Shown: positions 33,570-44,370, counted from the stretch's first letter. The stretch: DNA of 64,000 nucleotides from Archivesica marissinica (GCA_014843695.1 CM026403.1:45533645-45597644), one strand, 5' to 3'. The notes: generated from the sequence alone by a model not told the origin. Translations and numbers: made by a program.

Positions 33570-34301
33570 TTCGTCACAGATGCTTGCGTCTGGACAAGTG
33601 GTTTCTGGTCAACAACCAAATTTTTAAAAAAAGATTTAAGACCATTTTGATAAACCATAGGCTCGACACTCGACATACAAACATTTTATAGGCGATATCC
33701 AAGCATATTTAAAATTATGGATAATTGCTCTGATAGCGACGGGATGTCATTTTTAAATATGCTCGGATATGGCTTAAAGATTTGTATGTATAGTGTCATG
33801 GTTTAGGAAAGAGGTAACCATACAAGCAGCTTGCTTTCTCCTCAATCATACATGTATGTACATAGGAAAGAGGTAACCATACAAGCAGGTTGCTTTCTCC
33901 TCAATCCTACATGTATGTACATCGGACAGAGGTAACCATACAAGCAGCTTGCTTTCTCCTCAATCATACATGTATGTACATAGGAAAGAGGTAACCATAC
34001 AAGCAGGTTGCTTTCTCCTCCATCCTACATGTATGTACATAGGAAAGAGGTAACCATACAAGCAGCTTGCTTTCTCCTCCATCCTACATGTATGTACATA
34101 GGAAAGAGGTAACCATACACGCAGGTTGCTTTCTCCTCCATCCTACATGTATGTACATAATATTTATACTTGACTGATTATTCAAAGAAAAAAATATTGT
34201 TTAAACTAAGCCTATGGTTTATCACAATTTTTGAAAAAAAAACAAAACATTTGGTTCTGAACCGGAAACAACTTGTCCAGACCGCAAGCGTCTGGCATTC
34301 G
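33570..34301. mobile_element. Foldback element with nested inverted repeats and an internal minisatellite
   Basis: Outer arms of about 90 bp: 33570-33660 (tcgtcacagatgcttgcgtc, tggacaagtggtttctgg ... gataaaccatagg) and its inverted, diverged copy at 34211-34301 (cctatggtttatcacaattt ... acttgtccagaccgcaagcg). Inside lies a second inverted pair, 33652-33712 (ataggctcgacact... aagcatatttaaa) and 33752-33805 (tttaaatatgctcggatatg ... gtcatggttta). A 59-bp tandem array fills 33806-34160. No protein is encoded. Confidence 0.72.
33806..34160. repeat. 59-bp minisatellite, six copies
   Basis: Unit aggaaagaggtaaccataca, agcagcttgctttctcctca, atcatacatgtatgtacat. Two alternating unit types (cagcttgc and caggttgc) follow one another. 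Confidence 0.95.
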
Positions 34302-34427
34302 TATATGCTACTGTATGTATATCCTCTTGTATATGGCAGCTATTTACCTATCAAAATCCATCCCACCTACATAGAGATTACTGGGACTGTGAAGCACAGA
34401 CATCCGCTGCATACCCTGGACACACCC

Positions 34428-34871
34428 ACCGGGTTACTACACACAAGGACCATGCACCGGGTTACTACACCCAAGGACCACCCACCGGGTTACTACACCC
34501 AAGGACCACCCACCGGTTACTACACCCAAGGACCACCCACCGGGTTACTACACCCAAGGACCACCCACCTGGTTACTACACCCAAGGACCACCCACCGGG
34601 TTACTACACCCAAGGACCACCCACCAGGTTACTACACCCAAGGACCACCCACCAGGTTACTACACCCAAGGACCACCCACCGGGTTACTACACCCAAGGA
34701 CCACCCACCGGGTTACTACACCCAAGGACCACCCACCGGGTTACTACACCCAAGGACCACCCACCGGGTTACTACACCCAAGGACCACCCTCCGGGTTAC
34801 TACACCCATGGACCACCCACCGGGTTACTACACCCAAGGACCACCCACCGGGTTACTACACCCAAGGACCA
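34428..34871. repeat. 28-bp minisatellite array
   Basis: About 16 copies of ccgggttactacacccaagg plus accaccca, with few changes. One unit element is found again in inverted orientation at 35017-35032. Confidence 0.95.
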
Positions 34872-34893
34872 CCCACATTACAACCCAAATTAT

Positions 34894-35012
34894 ATTGTAA
34901 CATCAATCAAATATCATTGAATTTCATTTCTAGTCAAAAATATATATTTCTTAATGTTTTCTTCTTCAGAAATATGTGTACGGTAGAAATGATATTTGAT
35001 TGATGTTACAAT
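34894..35012. repeat. Perfect 24-bp inverted repeat (hairpin) capping the 28-bp array
   Basis: attgtaacatcaatcaaata-tcat (34894-34917) pairs perfectly with its reverse complement at 34989-35012 across a 71-bp loop. Just outside the right arm, gggtgtagtaacccgg (35017-35032) is the reverse complement of the array word ccgggttactacaccc. Confidence 0.93.
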
Positions 35013-35237
35013 GCTGGGGTGTAGTAACCCGGTTTGGGGGGGGGGTCAGTGTATGCACCAGATGCCTGTACTATATAGAAGTTGTTCCCACAATGTTATT
35101 CCAATCTATATTATAGGTGTTTGGTTGATAATATGTTGATGTATGTGGTAACGGCATCGAGAGTGATTTCTATGTGGGAAAGGAAGAAACACAATACTGT
35201 ACACTATATTTGATTATTTTCTTCAACTTGAAATATA

Positions 35238-37771
35238 ATGTTCATGCACAACTACAATGTTCATACACCAGACTTACTACATGTATGTTCATACACCAGA
35301 CTTACTATGTTCATACACCAGACTTACTATGTTCATACACCATACTTACTATGTTCATACATCAGACTTACTAAGTTCATACACCAGACTTACTATGTTC
35401 ATACACCATACTTACTAAGTTCATACACCAGACCTACTAAGTTCATACACCAGACTTACTATGTTCATACACCAGACTTACTATGTTCATACACCAGATG
35501 TACTATGTTCATGCACCAGACTTACTAAGTTCATACACCAGATTTACTACATGTATGTTCATACACCAGACTTACTATGTTCATACACCAGATGTACTAC
35601 ATGTATGTTCATATACCAGACTTACTATGTTCATACACCAGACTTACTATGTTCATACACCAGACTTACTATGTTCATACACCAGACTTACTACATGCAT
35701 GTTCATACACCAAACTTACTAAGTTCATACACCAGACTTACTACATGTATGTTCATACACCAGACTTACTACATGTACGTTCATACACCAGACTTACTAC
35801 ATGTATGTTCATACACCAGACTTACGACATGTATGTTCATACACCAGACTTACTATGTTCATACACCAGACTTACGACATGTATGTTCATACACCAGACT
35901 TACTATGTTCATACACCAGACTTACTATGTTCATATACCAGACTTACTACATGTATGTTCATACACCAGCCTTACTATGTTCATACACCAGACGTACTAA
36001 GTTCATACACCAGACTTACTACATGTATGTTCATACACCAGACTTACTACATGTATGTTCATACACCAGACTTACTATGTTCATACACCAGACTTACTAA
36101 GTTCATACACCAGACGTACTACATGTATGTTCATACACCAGACGTACTATGTTCATACACCATACTTACTATGTTCATACACCAGACTTACTAAGTTCAT
36201 ACACCAGACTTACTATGTTCATACACCATACTTACTATGTTCATACATCAGACTTACTACATGTATGTTCATACACCAGACTTACTATGTTCATACACCA
36301 GACTTACTACATGTATGTTCATACACCAGACTGGCTATGTTCATACATCAGACTTGCTAAGTTCATACACCAGACTTACTAAGTTCATACACCAGACTTA
36401 CTACATGTATGTTCATACACCAGACTTACTACATGTATGTTCATACACCAGACTTACTACATATATGTTCATACACCATACTTACTATGTTCATACACCA
36501 AACTTACTATGTTCATACACCAGACTTACTAAGTTCATACACCAGACTTACTAAGTTCATACACCAGACTTACTACATGTATGTTCATACACCAGACTTA
36601 CTACATGTATGTTCATACACCAGACTTACTACATGTATGTTCATACACCAGACTTACTATGTTCATACACCAGACTTACTATGTTCATACACCAGACGTA
36701 CTATGTTCATACACCAGACTTACTACGTTCATACACCAGACTTACTATGTTCATACACCAGACTTACTATGTTCATACACCAGACTTACTATGTTCATAC
36801 ACCAGACTTACTATGTCATACACACTACTATGTTCATACACCAGACTTACTATGTTCATACACCAGACTTACTACATGTATGTTCATACACCAGACTTAG
36901 TTCATACATCAGACTTCTAAGTTCATACACCAGACTTACTAAGTTCATACACCAGACTTACTACATGTATGTTCATACACCAGACTTACTATGTTCATAC
37001 ACCAGACTTACTACATTATGTTCATACACCAGATACTATGTTCATACACCAGACTTACTATGTTCATACACCAACTTACTAAGTTCATACACCAGACTTA
37101 CTACATGTATGTTCATACACCAGACTTACACTATGTTCATACACCAGATTACTAATGTACACCAACTACTATGTTCATACACCAGACTTACTAAGTTCAT
37201 ACACCAACTACTATGTTCATACACCAGACTTACTAAGTTCATACACCAGACTTACTATGTATACACCAGACTTACTATGTTCATACACCAGACATACTAT
37301 GTTCATACACCAGACTTACTATGTTCATACACCAGACTTACTATGTTCATACACCAGACTTACTACAGTTCATACACCAGACTACTATCATACACCAGAC
37401 TTACTATGTTCATACACCAAACGTACTATGTTCATACACCAGACTTACTATGTTCATACACCAGACTTACTATGTTCATACACCAGTTCATACACCAGAC
37501 TTACTACATCTATGTTCATACACCAGACTTACTATGTTCATACACCAGACTTACTATGTTCATACACCAACTACTATGTTCATACACCAAACGTACTATG
37601 TTCATACACCAGACTTACTATGTTCATACACCAGACATACTATGTTCATACACCAGACATACTATGTTCATACACCAGACATACTATGTTCATACACCAG
37701 ACTTACTATGTTCATACACCAGACATACTTGTTCATACACCAGACTTACTATGTTCATACACCAGACCTAC
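35238..37771. repeat. 22/28-bp minisatellite array of 2.5 kb
   Basis: More than 100 units of gttcatacaccagacttact plus at (22 bp) or acatgtat (28 bp). The two lengths are intermixed; the right half (36800-37771) has many small deletions. Frames with YVHTPDLLCSYTRLT repeats are repeat artefacts. Confidence 0.96.
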
Positions 37772-37814
37772 TATTTGTTTAATCTGGGTTTATCTGCCCA
37801 GTTTGTTAACATTG

Positions 37815-38035
37815 TGTGGTTTGTTTGCTTTGATGGTTGCGCCAACAGCTTCGGTCATATGGTGACTCTTCAGCTGTTAATGATGGAGGAAGATATCAGT
37901 GTTCCAGGCACGGACGGACACACGGGTAGAACCATCTGCAAGCAAGCTGCCTAACTTTATGAAATCATTTGATACCCCCAATGGGGTATCTAACCTACAG
38001 CGGGATTCACATGGTATAAAGTTAAAGGATGGACA
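37815..38035 (-). mobile_element. SINE family E, minus strand
   Basis: Shared blocks, reversed: cttcggtcatatggtgactc, cacacgggtagaaccatc, ctaacctacagcgggattc. It joins the end of the 2.5-kb array with little unique sequence between. Confidence 0.75.
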
Positions 38036-38091
38036 CACATATAGTGGTGACAACACCCAACGAGAGGCCTCTACCTAACATGGCATGAGAT

Positions 38092-38588
38092 AATACAAAT
38101 AACCATCGCATTTAGTTACTCATGTACAGAATTCTACAAATAACCATCACATTTCGTTACTCATGTACAGAATTCTACAAATAACCATCGCATTTCGTTA
38201 CTCATGTACAGAATTCTACAAATAACCATCACATTTCGTTACTCATGTACAGAATTCTACAAATAACCATCGCATTTCGTTACTCATGTACAGAATTCTA
38301 CAAATAACCATCACATTTAGTTACTCATGTACAGAATTCTACAAATAACCATCGCATTTCGTTAACTCATGTACAGAATTCTACAAATAACCATCACATT
38401 TAGTTACTCATGTACAGAATTCTACAAATAACCATCACATTTCGTTACTCATGTACAGAATTCTACAAATAACCATCACATTTCGTTACTCATGTACAGA
38501 ATTCTACAAATAACCATCACATTTCGTTACTCATGTACAGAATTCTACAAATAACCAGCACATTTCGTTACTCATGTACAGAATTCTA
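38092..38588. repeat. 41-bp minisatellite array
   Basis: About 12 copies of acaaataaccatcacatttc, gttactcatgtacagaattc and t. The variants catcgcattt and catcacattt alternate in the first half. Confidence 0.96.
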
Positions 38589-39032
38589 CATAAAAACATA
38601 TCTAACGGAAACTGAAATATAAACTTTACCAGGTACATTCTACGATAGTATTTAAATTTATCACATAAATTGTTTGTATTCAGTGTAATACAGCCATTAC
38701 ATACTTTCTTATATCAACACACGTGTAATAACACCTGGAAGGATTCTGATTGGTCGCGGCATGACAGCTTGCTTTTGACAAATTTGACATATAGTTTGAA
38801 ACTTTGCCGTTGAAAATCAATAAAATGTTAAATATGCACTAGCGCTTTATATGATAGATTTTTACAAGAATTATGTTGATTATTTGCGTGGAGTTGTTTA
38901 TCGGGGACTATTTACTACACAGCGTACGGATACACCTTACTGATTTCCTTGACATGTAATATGGCTCAAAGTATATGGACAAGCAGAAGTTTCTTTTTAA
39001 AATTTATGGTTAATGTGGCAAGGTGATAAAAA
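38589..39032. other. Intergenic sequence with a block shared with 26500-26592
   Basis: 38658-38757 carries ttgtattcagtgtaat, cacacgtgtaataacacctg and ttctgattggt, the inverse of 26500-26592. Otherwise no feature. Confidence 0.55.
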
Positions 39033-39127
39033 AGGATCTTACACTTGTGGTGATTTTAATACATGTACCATATTTATGAAATGAGTTTTGGAATTTTGGT
39101 ATTATATAAGCTTGCCAAAAGACTCGC

Positions 39128-39270
39128 TTAACCCATATCATTCTGGATACCGTTCAAACGGTATTTGCAAAGAACATAGAGCCAGATCAACCGCCACGGA
39201 ACGTTCCGTCTGATCAGGCTCTATGCTGTTTTTGCTATACAGATGATCTTGCTAAGACACTTGGCTATGC
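39128..39270 (+). mobile_element. TTAA MITE family 2, copy 1, 3'-truncated
   Basis: Starts TTAACCCATATCATTCTGG and breaks off after ttggctatgc where agtcgttattt begins. The right 100 bp and terminal repeat are missing. Confidence 0.8.
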
Positions 39271-39538
39271 AGTCGTTATTTATTAAGTAATATATTCCGA
39301 AACATATTCTTGGAATTGAATAATTGAAACTAAAAATCTAAACAAGACTTTTATTGCTCGATTTTTATTTTGAAATAAAATAATATAGCAAATTGCGTAA
39401 TATTTCACATCATTTTGCATTACGGCTGATATGTGAACAACCATCTTGTGATTTTTGTCATCTAACATTTTTTAAAGATAAATCGAAAAAAATCAAAATA
39501 GGCTGGCTACCTCCCGAAGTTTCAACATTGATATAATA

Positions 39539-39779
39539 TTAACCCATTTCATTCTGGATACCGTTCAAACAATCTTTGCAAAGAACATAGAGCCAGATCA
39601 GCCGCCATGGAACGTACCGTCTGATCAGGCACTATGCTGCTTGCTATTCAGATGATCTCGCTAAGACACTTGGCTTAGTAGCAAACAACATAGATCCTAA
39701 TCAGCATGCAGCGTGACGCTGATCTGGATCTATGTTGTTTGCAAAAGCCTTTAAATATATCCAGAATGAAATGGGTTAA
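39539..39779 (+). mobile_element. TTAA MITE family 2, copy 2, complete
   Basis: Runs from TTAACCCATTTCATTCTGGA to TCCAGAATGAAATGGGTTAA, perfect 20-bp terminal inverted repeats that include TTAA. Two internal hairpins: catagagccagatcag / ctgatcaggcactatg and catagatcctaatcag / ctgatctggatctatg. Confidence 0.9.
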
Positions 39780-39872
39780 TAGCAAATTTCCAAAACTCAT
39801 TTCATTGAATATGGTATGAAATCAACACGAGCGTAAGATCCTATACATATATATTTCATATTCATAAAGTGG

Positions 39873-39973
39873 GTGTTCTCCCTTACACCATAAAGTGGGT
39901 GTTCTCCCTTACACCATAAAGTGGGTGTTCTCCCTTACACCATAAAGTAGATGTTCTCCCTTACACCATAAAG
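39873..39973. repeat. 26-bp tandem repeat
   Basis: Four copies of cataaagtgggtgttctccc plus ttacac, with a partial fifth. Confidence 0.93.
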
Positions 39974-40073
39974 TGGCATTTACGTTTATGTATTTAATTT
40001 TAAGTTTGAATGGTCAGGTATTTAAGCAGTACCAGCTGACTTTAAAAATATAAAAATGGCATAGGGCACATTC

Positions 40074-40505
40074 CAGTCAAGCCTGTCTCGAGCAGCCAGC
40101 CATGGGAGTGATAAATCATAGCTGTTTAACCGAGGTTGTCCGATTAGCGCAGTGGTTAACGCACTCACTTCTCACCAATGTAACTCAGGTTCAATCCTCG
40201 GACTGGGAAGTATGTGAGATGGTACGGTGGTTGCCAGATTTGACATGTGGGTTTTCTCCGGGTACTCCTGTTTCCTCCCACACGAATGACCACATTTACG
40301 CTTTCATTTGCAACAAGAGTGATTAATATAAGTTGTTAAAACTTGTTTCATAATCGTTGTAAAATAAATTTAAGCTTAAACTTTTTAACAGAGGTGGCTG
40401 TTTATAAAGGTTTTAACAAATTACCACACTGAGTTAGGTAGGTGGTTGCAACATACAGGCTGGCTACTTAATAGAGGTGACTGCGCTAAAACACGTTTGA
40501 TTGTA
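40074..40505 (+). mobile_element. Tigger-like MITE split by a SINE, just downstream of the syntaxin stop
   Basis: Ends cagtcaagcctgtctcgagc and acttaatagaggtgactgcg ... acgtttgattgta. SINE C (40137-40383) is inserted in it. The element ends 54 bp from the syntaxin stop codon and so probably lies in its 3' UTR or 3' flank. Confidence 0.75.
40137..40383 (+). mobile_element. SINE family C, full length with target-site duplication
   Basis: gattagcgcagtggttaacg head, gggttttctccgggtactcc core, gtgattaatataagttgtta tail. The flanking 12-bp duplication tttaaccgaggt / tttaacagaggt (40125-40136, 40384-40395) has one mismatch. Confidence 0.92.
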
Positions 40506-40558
40506 CATGATAGGTGATAATTGAAATCTACAATGGTAGTTAAGTTGATGACGTGACA

Positions 40559-40639
40559 TCATAGGCCGAAGTATCCGCCGACGGTCGATATTAAGATGAC
40601 TATCAGGACGGCTAAACATATCAACATCATTATCTTCTT
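40559..40639 (-). CDS. STX1: Syntaxin terminal exon: C-terminal membrane anchor (partial gene)
   Basis: On the minus strand, a pyrimidine-rich acceptor (ttcttgtttctcgttacag, ending at 40640) precedes 27 codons to TGA (40559-40561). The peptide begins KKIMMLICLAVLIVIL and ends ISTVGGYFGL. Syntaxin-1 proteins end in a KKIM-type basic-hydrophobic tail followed by a single transmembrane anchor with a similar ST-GG motif, and in syntaxin genes an intron precedes this exon. Syntaxins are target-membrane SNAREs; syntaxin-1 drives synaptic vesicle fusion with SNAP-25 and synaptobrevin. The SNARE motif must lie in exons at higher coordinates; I did not find them in the window, so the intron may exceed 23 kb. 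The protein is recognised from remembered family sequence; syntaxin-2, -3 or -4 are alternatives. The exon is too short to appear in a length-filtered open-frame search. Confidence 0.8.
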   Translation of the reverse strand, partial: KKIMMLICLAVLIVILISTVGGYFGL

Positions 40640-40737
40640 CTGTAACGAGAAACAAGAAAATAACATTTAGTGTTAGTTGTACCTAACTAACTATGCTAAC
40701 ATTGGCACTGTGCATTCATTGTCAGTTACCCGAGTAT

Positions 40738-40982
40738 TTACACAACAACATAACCTCATACACAGATGCTTGGGTTCTGGACAGTTTACACAACAACATA
40801 ACCTCATACACAGATGTTTGGGTTCTGGACAGTTTACACAACAACATAACCTCATACACAGATGCTTGGGTTCTGGACAGTTTACACAACAACATAACCT
40901 CATACACAGATGCTTGGGTTCTGGACAGTTTACACAACAACATAACCTCATACACAGATGCTTGGGTTCTGGACAGTTTCAC
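40738..40982. repeat. 48-bp tandem repeat, five copies
   Basis: Unit acacaacaacataacctcat, acacagatgcttgggttctg, gacagttt, nearly identical. It lies directly upstream (in syntaxin gene orientation) of the terminal exon. Confidence 0.96.
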
Positions 40983-40997
40983 AAGAACATTTGATAC

Positions 40998-41990
40998 ACA
41001 ATGCTCGACACTGGACAATTGCTTTCGTGCCATGCCATTCCAATACACAATAGGCTCGACACTATACATACATATTGCTTATGCCATGCCATGCCATATC
41101 CAATACACAATAGGCTCGACACTATACATACATATTGCTTATGCCATGCCATGCCATATCCAATACACAATAGGCTCGACACTATACATACATATTGCTT
41201 ATGCCATGCCATGCCATATCCAATACACAATAGGCTCGACACTATACATACATATTGCTTATGCCATGCCATGCCATATCCAATACACAATAGGCTCGAC
41301 ACTATACATACATATTGCTTATGCCATGCCATGCCATATCCAATACACAATAGGCTCGACACTATACATACATATTGCTTATGCCATGCCATGCCATATC
41401 CAATACACAATAGGCTCGACACTATACATACATATTGCTTATGCCATGCCATGCCATATCCAATACACAATAGGCTCGACACTATACATACATATTGCTT
41501 ATGCCATGCCATGCCATATCCAATACACAATAGGCTCGACACTATACATACATATTGCTTATGCCATGCCATGCCATATCCAATACACAATAGGCTCGAC
41601 ACTATACATACATATTGCTTATGCCATGCCATGCCATATCCAATACACAATAGGCTCGACACTATACATACATATTGCTTATGCCATGCCATGCCATATC
41701 CAATACACAATAGGCTCGACACTATACATACATATTGCTTATGCCATGCCATGCCATATCCAATACACAATAGGCTCGACACTATACATACATATTGCTT
41801 ATGCCATGCCATGCCATATCCAATACACAATAGGCTCGACACTATACATACATATTGCTTATGCCATGCCATGCCATATCCAATACACAATAGGCTCGAC
41901 ACTATACATACATATTGCTTATGCCATGCCATATGATACACAATAGGCTCGACACTATACATACATATTGCTTATGCCATGCCATGCCAT
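40998..41990. repeat. 60-bp satellite with at least 14 identical copies
   Basis: Unit caatacacaataggctcgac, actatacatacatattgctt, atgccatgccatgccatatc. Rows 41041 to 41880 carry no substitutions at all. The first unit is degenerate and the last continues into foldback-element sequence (atatccaagcaagtttaaat). The frames of 300-400 codons on both strands are artefacts of a period divisible by 3. Confidence 0.97.
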
Positions 41991-42405
41991 ATCCAAGCAA
42001 GTTTAAATATGACGCACCATCACTATCAGAGTATTTATGTGTGTCATCTGGAAGTCGTGATAGCGCAGTGGATGCGCGTTCGTTTTAGGTGCGAAAGGTC
42101 CGGAGTTTGAGCCCCGCTGGAGCCATTATGATTGTGCCCTTAGGCAAGGCATTTACATTCCACGTTGCCTCTTCTCTCTCCCTCGTGGCGATGGATTCCA
42201 TCAGGAATGAGGTCTCGAGAGTGATTAATATAAGTTGAAGTAACTTGTTTCGCAATCAAGCTAAAATAAATTTGTATTAACTATTGTGTGTCATTTGTAA
42301 ACATGTTTGGATATGGCTTAAAACAATTTGTATGTAATATAGTGTCAAGGCTATGGTGTATTAAAATGTTAAACCATTTGTCGAGACCGACGCCAAACGT
42401 CTGTG
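41885..42405. mobile_element. Second copy of the foldback element, partial, split by a SINE
   Basis: The left inner arm taggctcgacactatacata ... atatccaagca matches 33655 onward. The right inner arm ggatatggcttaaaacaatt ... tagtgtcaaggctatgg (42309-42355) and outer arm aaaccatttgtcgagaccga ... aacgtctgtgac (42370-42405) match 33570-33805 reversed. SINE B (42048-42283) is inserted between them. The left outer arm is missing or replaced by the 60-bp array. Confidence 0.65.
42048..42283 (+). mobile_element. SINE family B, full length with target-site duplication
   Basis: gtcgtgatagcgcagtggat head to aaataaatttgtattaac tail. The 10-bp duplication tgtgtgtcat is at 42038-42047 and 42284-42293. Confidence 0.95.
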
Positions 42406-42721
42406 ACCCCTCATACACATGATACAAGCAAGATAGAGCACCTCTGCACATAATGGGTAAACTTCTGCACACTGCTTGCTAATTTATTAAGCACCCTCTA
42501 ATTGAAAATGCTTCAGATAATTATGGTGGTTATGAGAATTTGAAAACTTGAAATATTGTTAAAAATGGCTGCCATATTGAATATTTGTGGATACATGTAT
42601 ATATATATAAAACTGACACTAAAATAAGTAAACATGTTAAATAATATATAATTATGTAACTACACAAGCAGCTTTACATAGAAATGTTAGATTAAACATT
42701 TGTATTGATAAAACTGTTAAT
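42406..42721. other. Probable syntaxin intron, no feature recognised
   Basis: AT-rich with a short TA run near 42600. No SNARE-type exon is seen on the minus strand. Confidence 0.5.
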
Positions 42722-42729
42722 GTAACTTA

Positions 42730-43005
42730 TGTTTTACGTTTATTTATCGTCGTTACCAGTTGCCCATATGAGCCGATGCCTCCTGGAGAGATTAGTCATT
42801 TTAGATTTTGGAGGATAGTGCAATGATACAGACAGAGACCCATTCCAGAGTCTCCTCTGGTTCTTTTACGTGCATGGTGTAAACCACCGACACGAGACCT
42901 CGCTTTAAAGTCCCAATTGAAAGACTGTTCATTTTATTAAGGTCATCCCTGGATTACCAGTCCAGCGTTTTAATTAACCACTGGACTACAGATCCGTATG
43001 TCAAA
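42730..43005 (-). mobile_element. SINE family D, nearly full length, minus strand
   Basis: Matches 7740-8031 with an internal deletion near the B-box region (ggtcatccctggattaccag). The short target duplication gtaactta is at 42722-42729 and 43006-43013. Confidence 0.85.
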
Positions 43006-43046
43006 GTAACTTACAGTTCACTCAGGTGCAAATACATCAACTGTTT

Positions 43047-43149
43047 GGTAATCACCAATCAGAAACAGTGTTTTCTAATAACCAATCAGAATCGGTTCGG
43101 TAATAGCCAATCAGAAACAGTGTATGGTAATAGCCAATCAGAAATAGTG
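43047..43149. repeat. Short repeat with four CCAATCAGAA words
   Basis: Four copies of roughly ggtaatagccaatcagaaac plus agtg. CCAAT motifs here are better explained by tandem duplication than by promoter function. Confidence 0.8.
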
Positions 43150-44214
43150 TTTATGTTGAGTGCTGAATGTACAGTGTGTGACTGGGGGGATCATTGCCTG
43201 TTTGAGTGCTGAATGTACAGGGTGTGACTGGGGGGGAGCATTGCCTGTTTGAGTGCTGAATGTACAGGGTGTGACTTGGGGGGATCATTGCCTGTTTGAG
43301 TGCTGAATGTACAGGGTGTGACTCGGGGGGGATCATTGCCTGTTTGAGTACTGAATGTACAGGGTGTGATTCGGGGGGATCATTGCCTGTTTGAGTGCTG
43401 AATGTACAGGGTGTGACTCGGGGGGATCATTGCCTGTTTGAGTGCTGAATGTACAGGGTGTGATTTGGGGGGATCATTGCCTGTTTGAGTACTGAATGTA
43501 CAGGGTGTGACTGGAGGGATCATTGCCTGTTTGAGTGCTGAATGTATAGGGTGTGACTCGGAGGGATCATTGCCTGTTTGAGTACTGAATGTACAGGGTG
43601 TGACTGGAGGGATCATTGCCTGTTTGAGTGCTGAATGTATAGGGTGTGACTCGGAGGGATCATTGCCTGTTTGAGTACTGAATGTACAGGGTGTGACTCG
43701 GGGGGGGATCGTTGCCTGTTTGAGTGCTGAATGTACAGGGTGTGATTCGGGGGGATCGTTGCCTGTTTGAGTGCTGAATGTACATGGTGACGGGGGGGGG
43801 GGGGGGGTCATTGCCTGTTTTGAGTGCTGAATGTACAGTGTGTGACTTGGGGATCATTGCCTGTTTGAGTACTGAATGTACAGTGTGTGACTGGGGGGAT
43901 CATTGCCTGTTTGAGTGCTGAATGTATAGGGTGTGACTCGGGGGGATCATTGCCTGTTTGAGTACTGAATGTACAGGGTGTGACTCGGGGGGGATCGTTG
44001 CCTGTTTGAGTGCTGAATGTACAGGGTGTGACTCGGGGGGGATCATTGCCTGTTTTGAGTGCTGAATGTACAGTGTGTGACTTGGGGATCATTGCCTGTT
44101 GGATTACTGAATGTACAGGGTGTGACTCGGGGGGATCATTGCCTGTTTGAGTGCTGAATGTACAGTGTGTGACTCGGGGGGATCATTGCCTGTTTGAGTG
44201 CTGAATGTACAGGG
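43150..44214. repeat. 46/47-bp minisatellite with a variable G run
   Basis: About 23 copies of gatcattgcctgtttgagtg, ctgaatgtacagggtgtgac plus a G run of 3 to about 16. The G-run length differs between units and is likely a slippage or sequencing hotspot (longest at about 43793-43807). Confidence 0.96.
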
Positions 44215-44370
44215 TGACAGGCTGCATAGATAAGGAAATACATTAGATCCCAAGGAGCCTATATTGAGAAAGTGTAACTTTTTATACTGCTGTCAGTTAC
44301 ACAGTTGGAGTGATGGTCTTTCTCTGTATCGTTTTATTTAATGTAAAAAATCCACTATTCTATATACATG

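Larger units (their letters stand above)
39033..39842. mobile_element. TIR element (AGGATCTTAC ends) containing two TTAA MITEs
   Basis: Inverted ends of about 60 bp: 39033-39096 (aggatcttacacttgtggtg ... gaaatgagttttggaatttt) and 39784-39842 (tttccaaaactcatttcatt ... gcgtaagatcct). Between them are a truncated and a complete family 2 TTAA MITE with a roughly 270-bp spacer. That internal cassette occurs again at 51296-52066 without the outer ends. Confidence 0.7.

Noticed and set aside
34170..35003. 277-codon frame with PPGYYTQGPP repeats resembling a structural protein
   Set aside because: It comes from a 28-bp unit read in successive frames; the flanks are foldback-element sequence.
35174..37954. 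Many overlapping frames encoding YVHTPDLLCSYTRLT repeats
   Set aside because: Artefact of the 22/28-bp array; equivalent peptides appear in all three plus frames.
40693..41946. Open frames over 300 codons on both strands
   Set aside because: The 48- and 60-bp periods are multiples of 3, so any stop-free frame persists. There is no homology or splice context.
43047..43149. Cluster of CCAAT boxes as a promoter
   Set aside because: The four words lie at regular spacing in a small tandem duplication, with no adjacent gene start.
43150..44214. G-quadruplex cluster in the G-run minisatellite
   Set aside because: There is normally only one G run per 47 bp, so loops would be too long. Only the single longest run (near 43793-43807) could form one.
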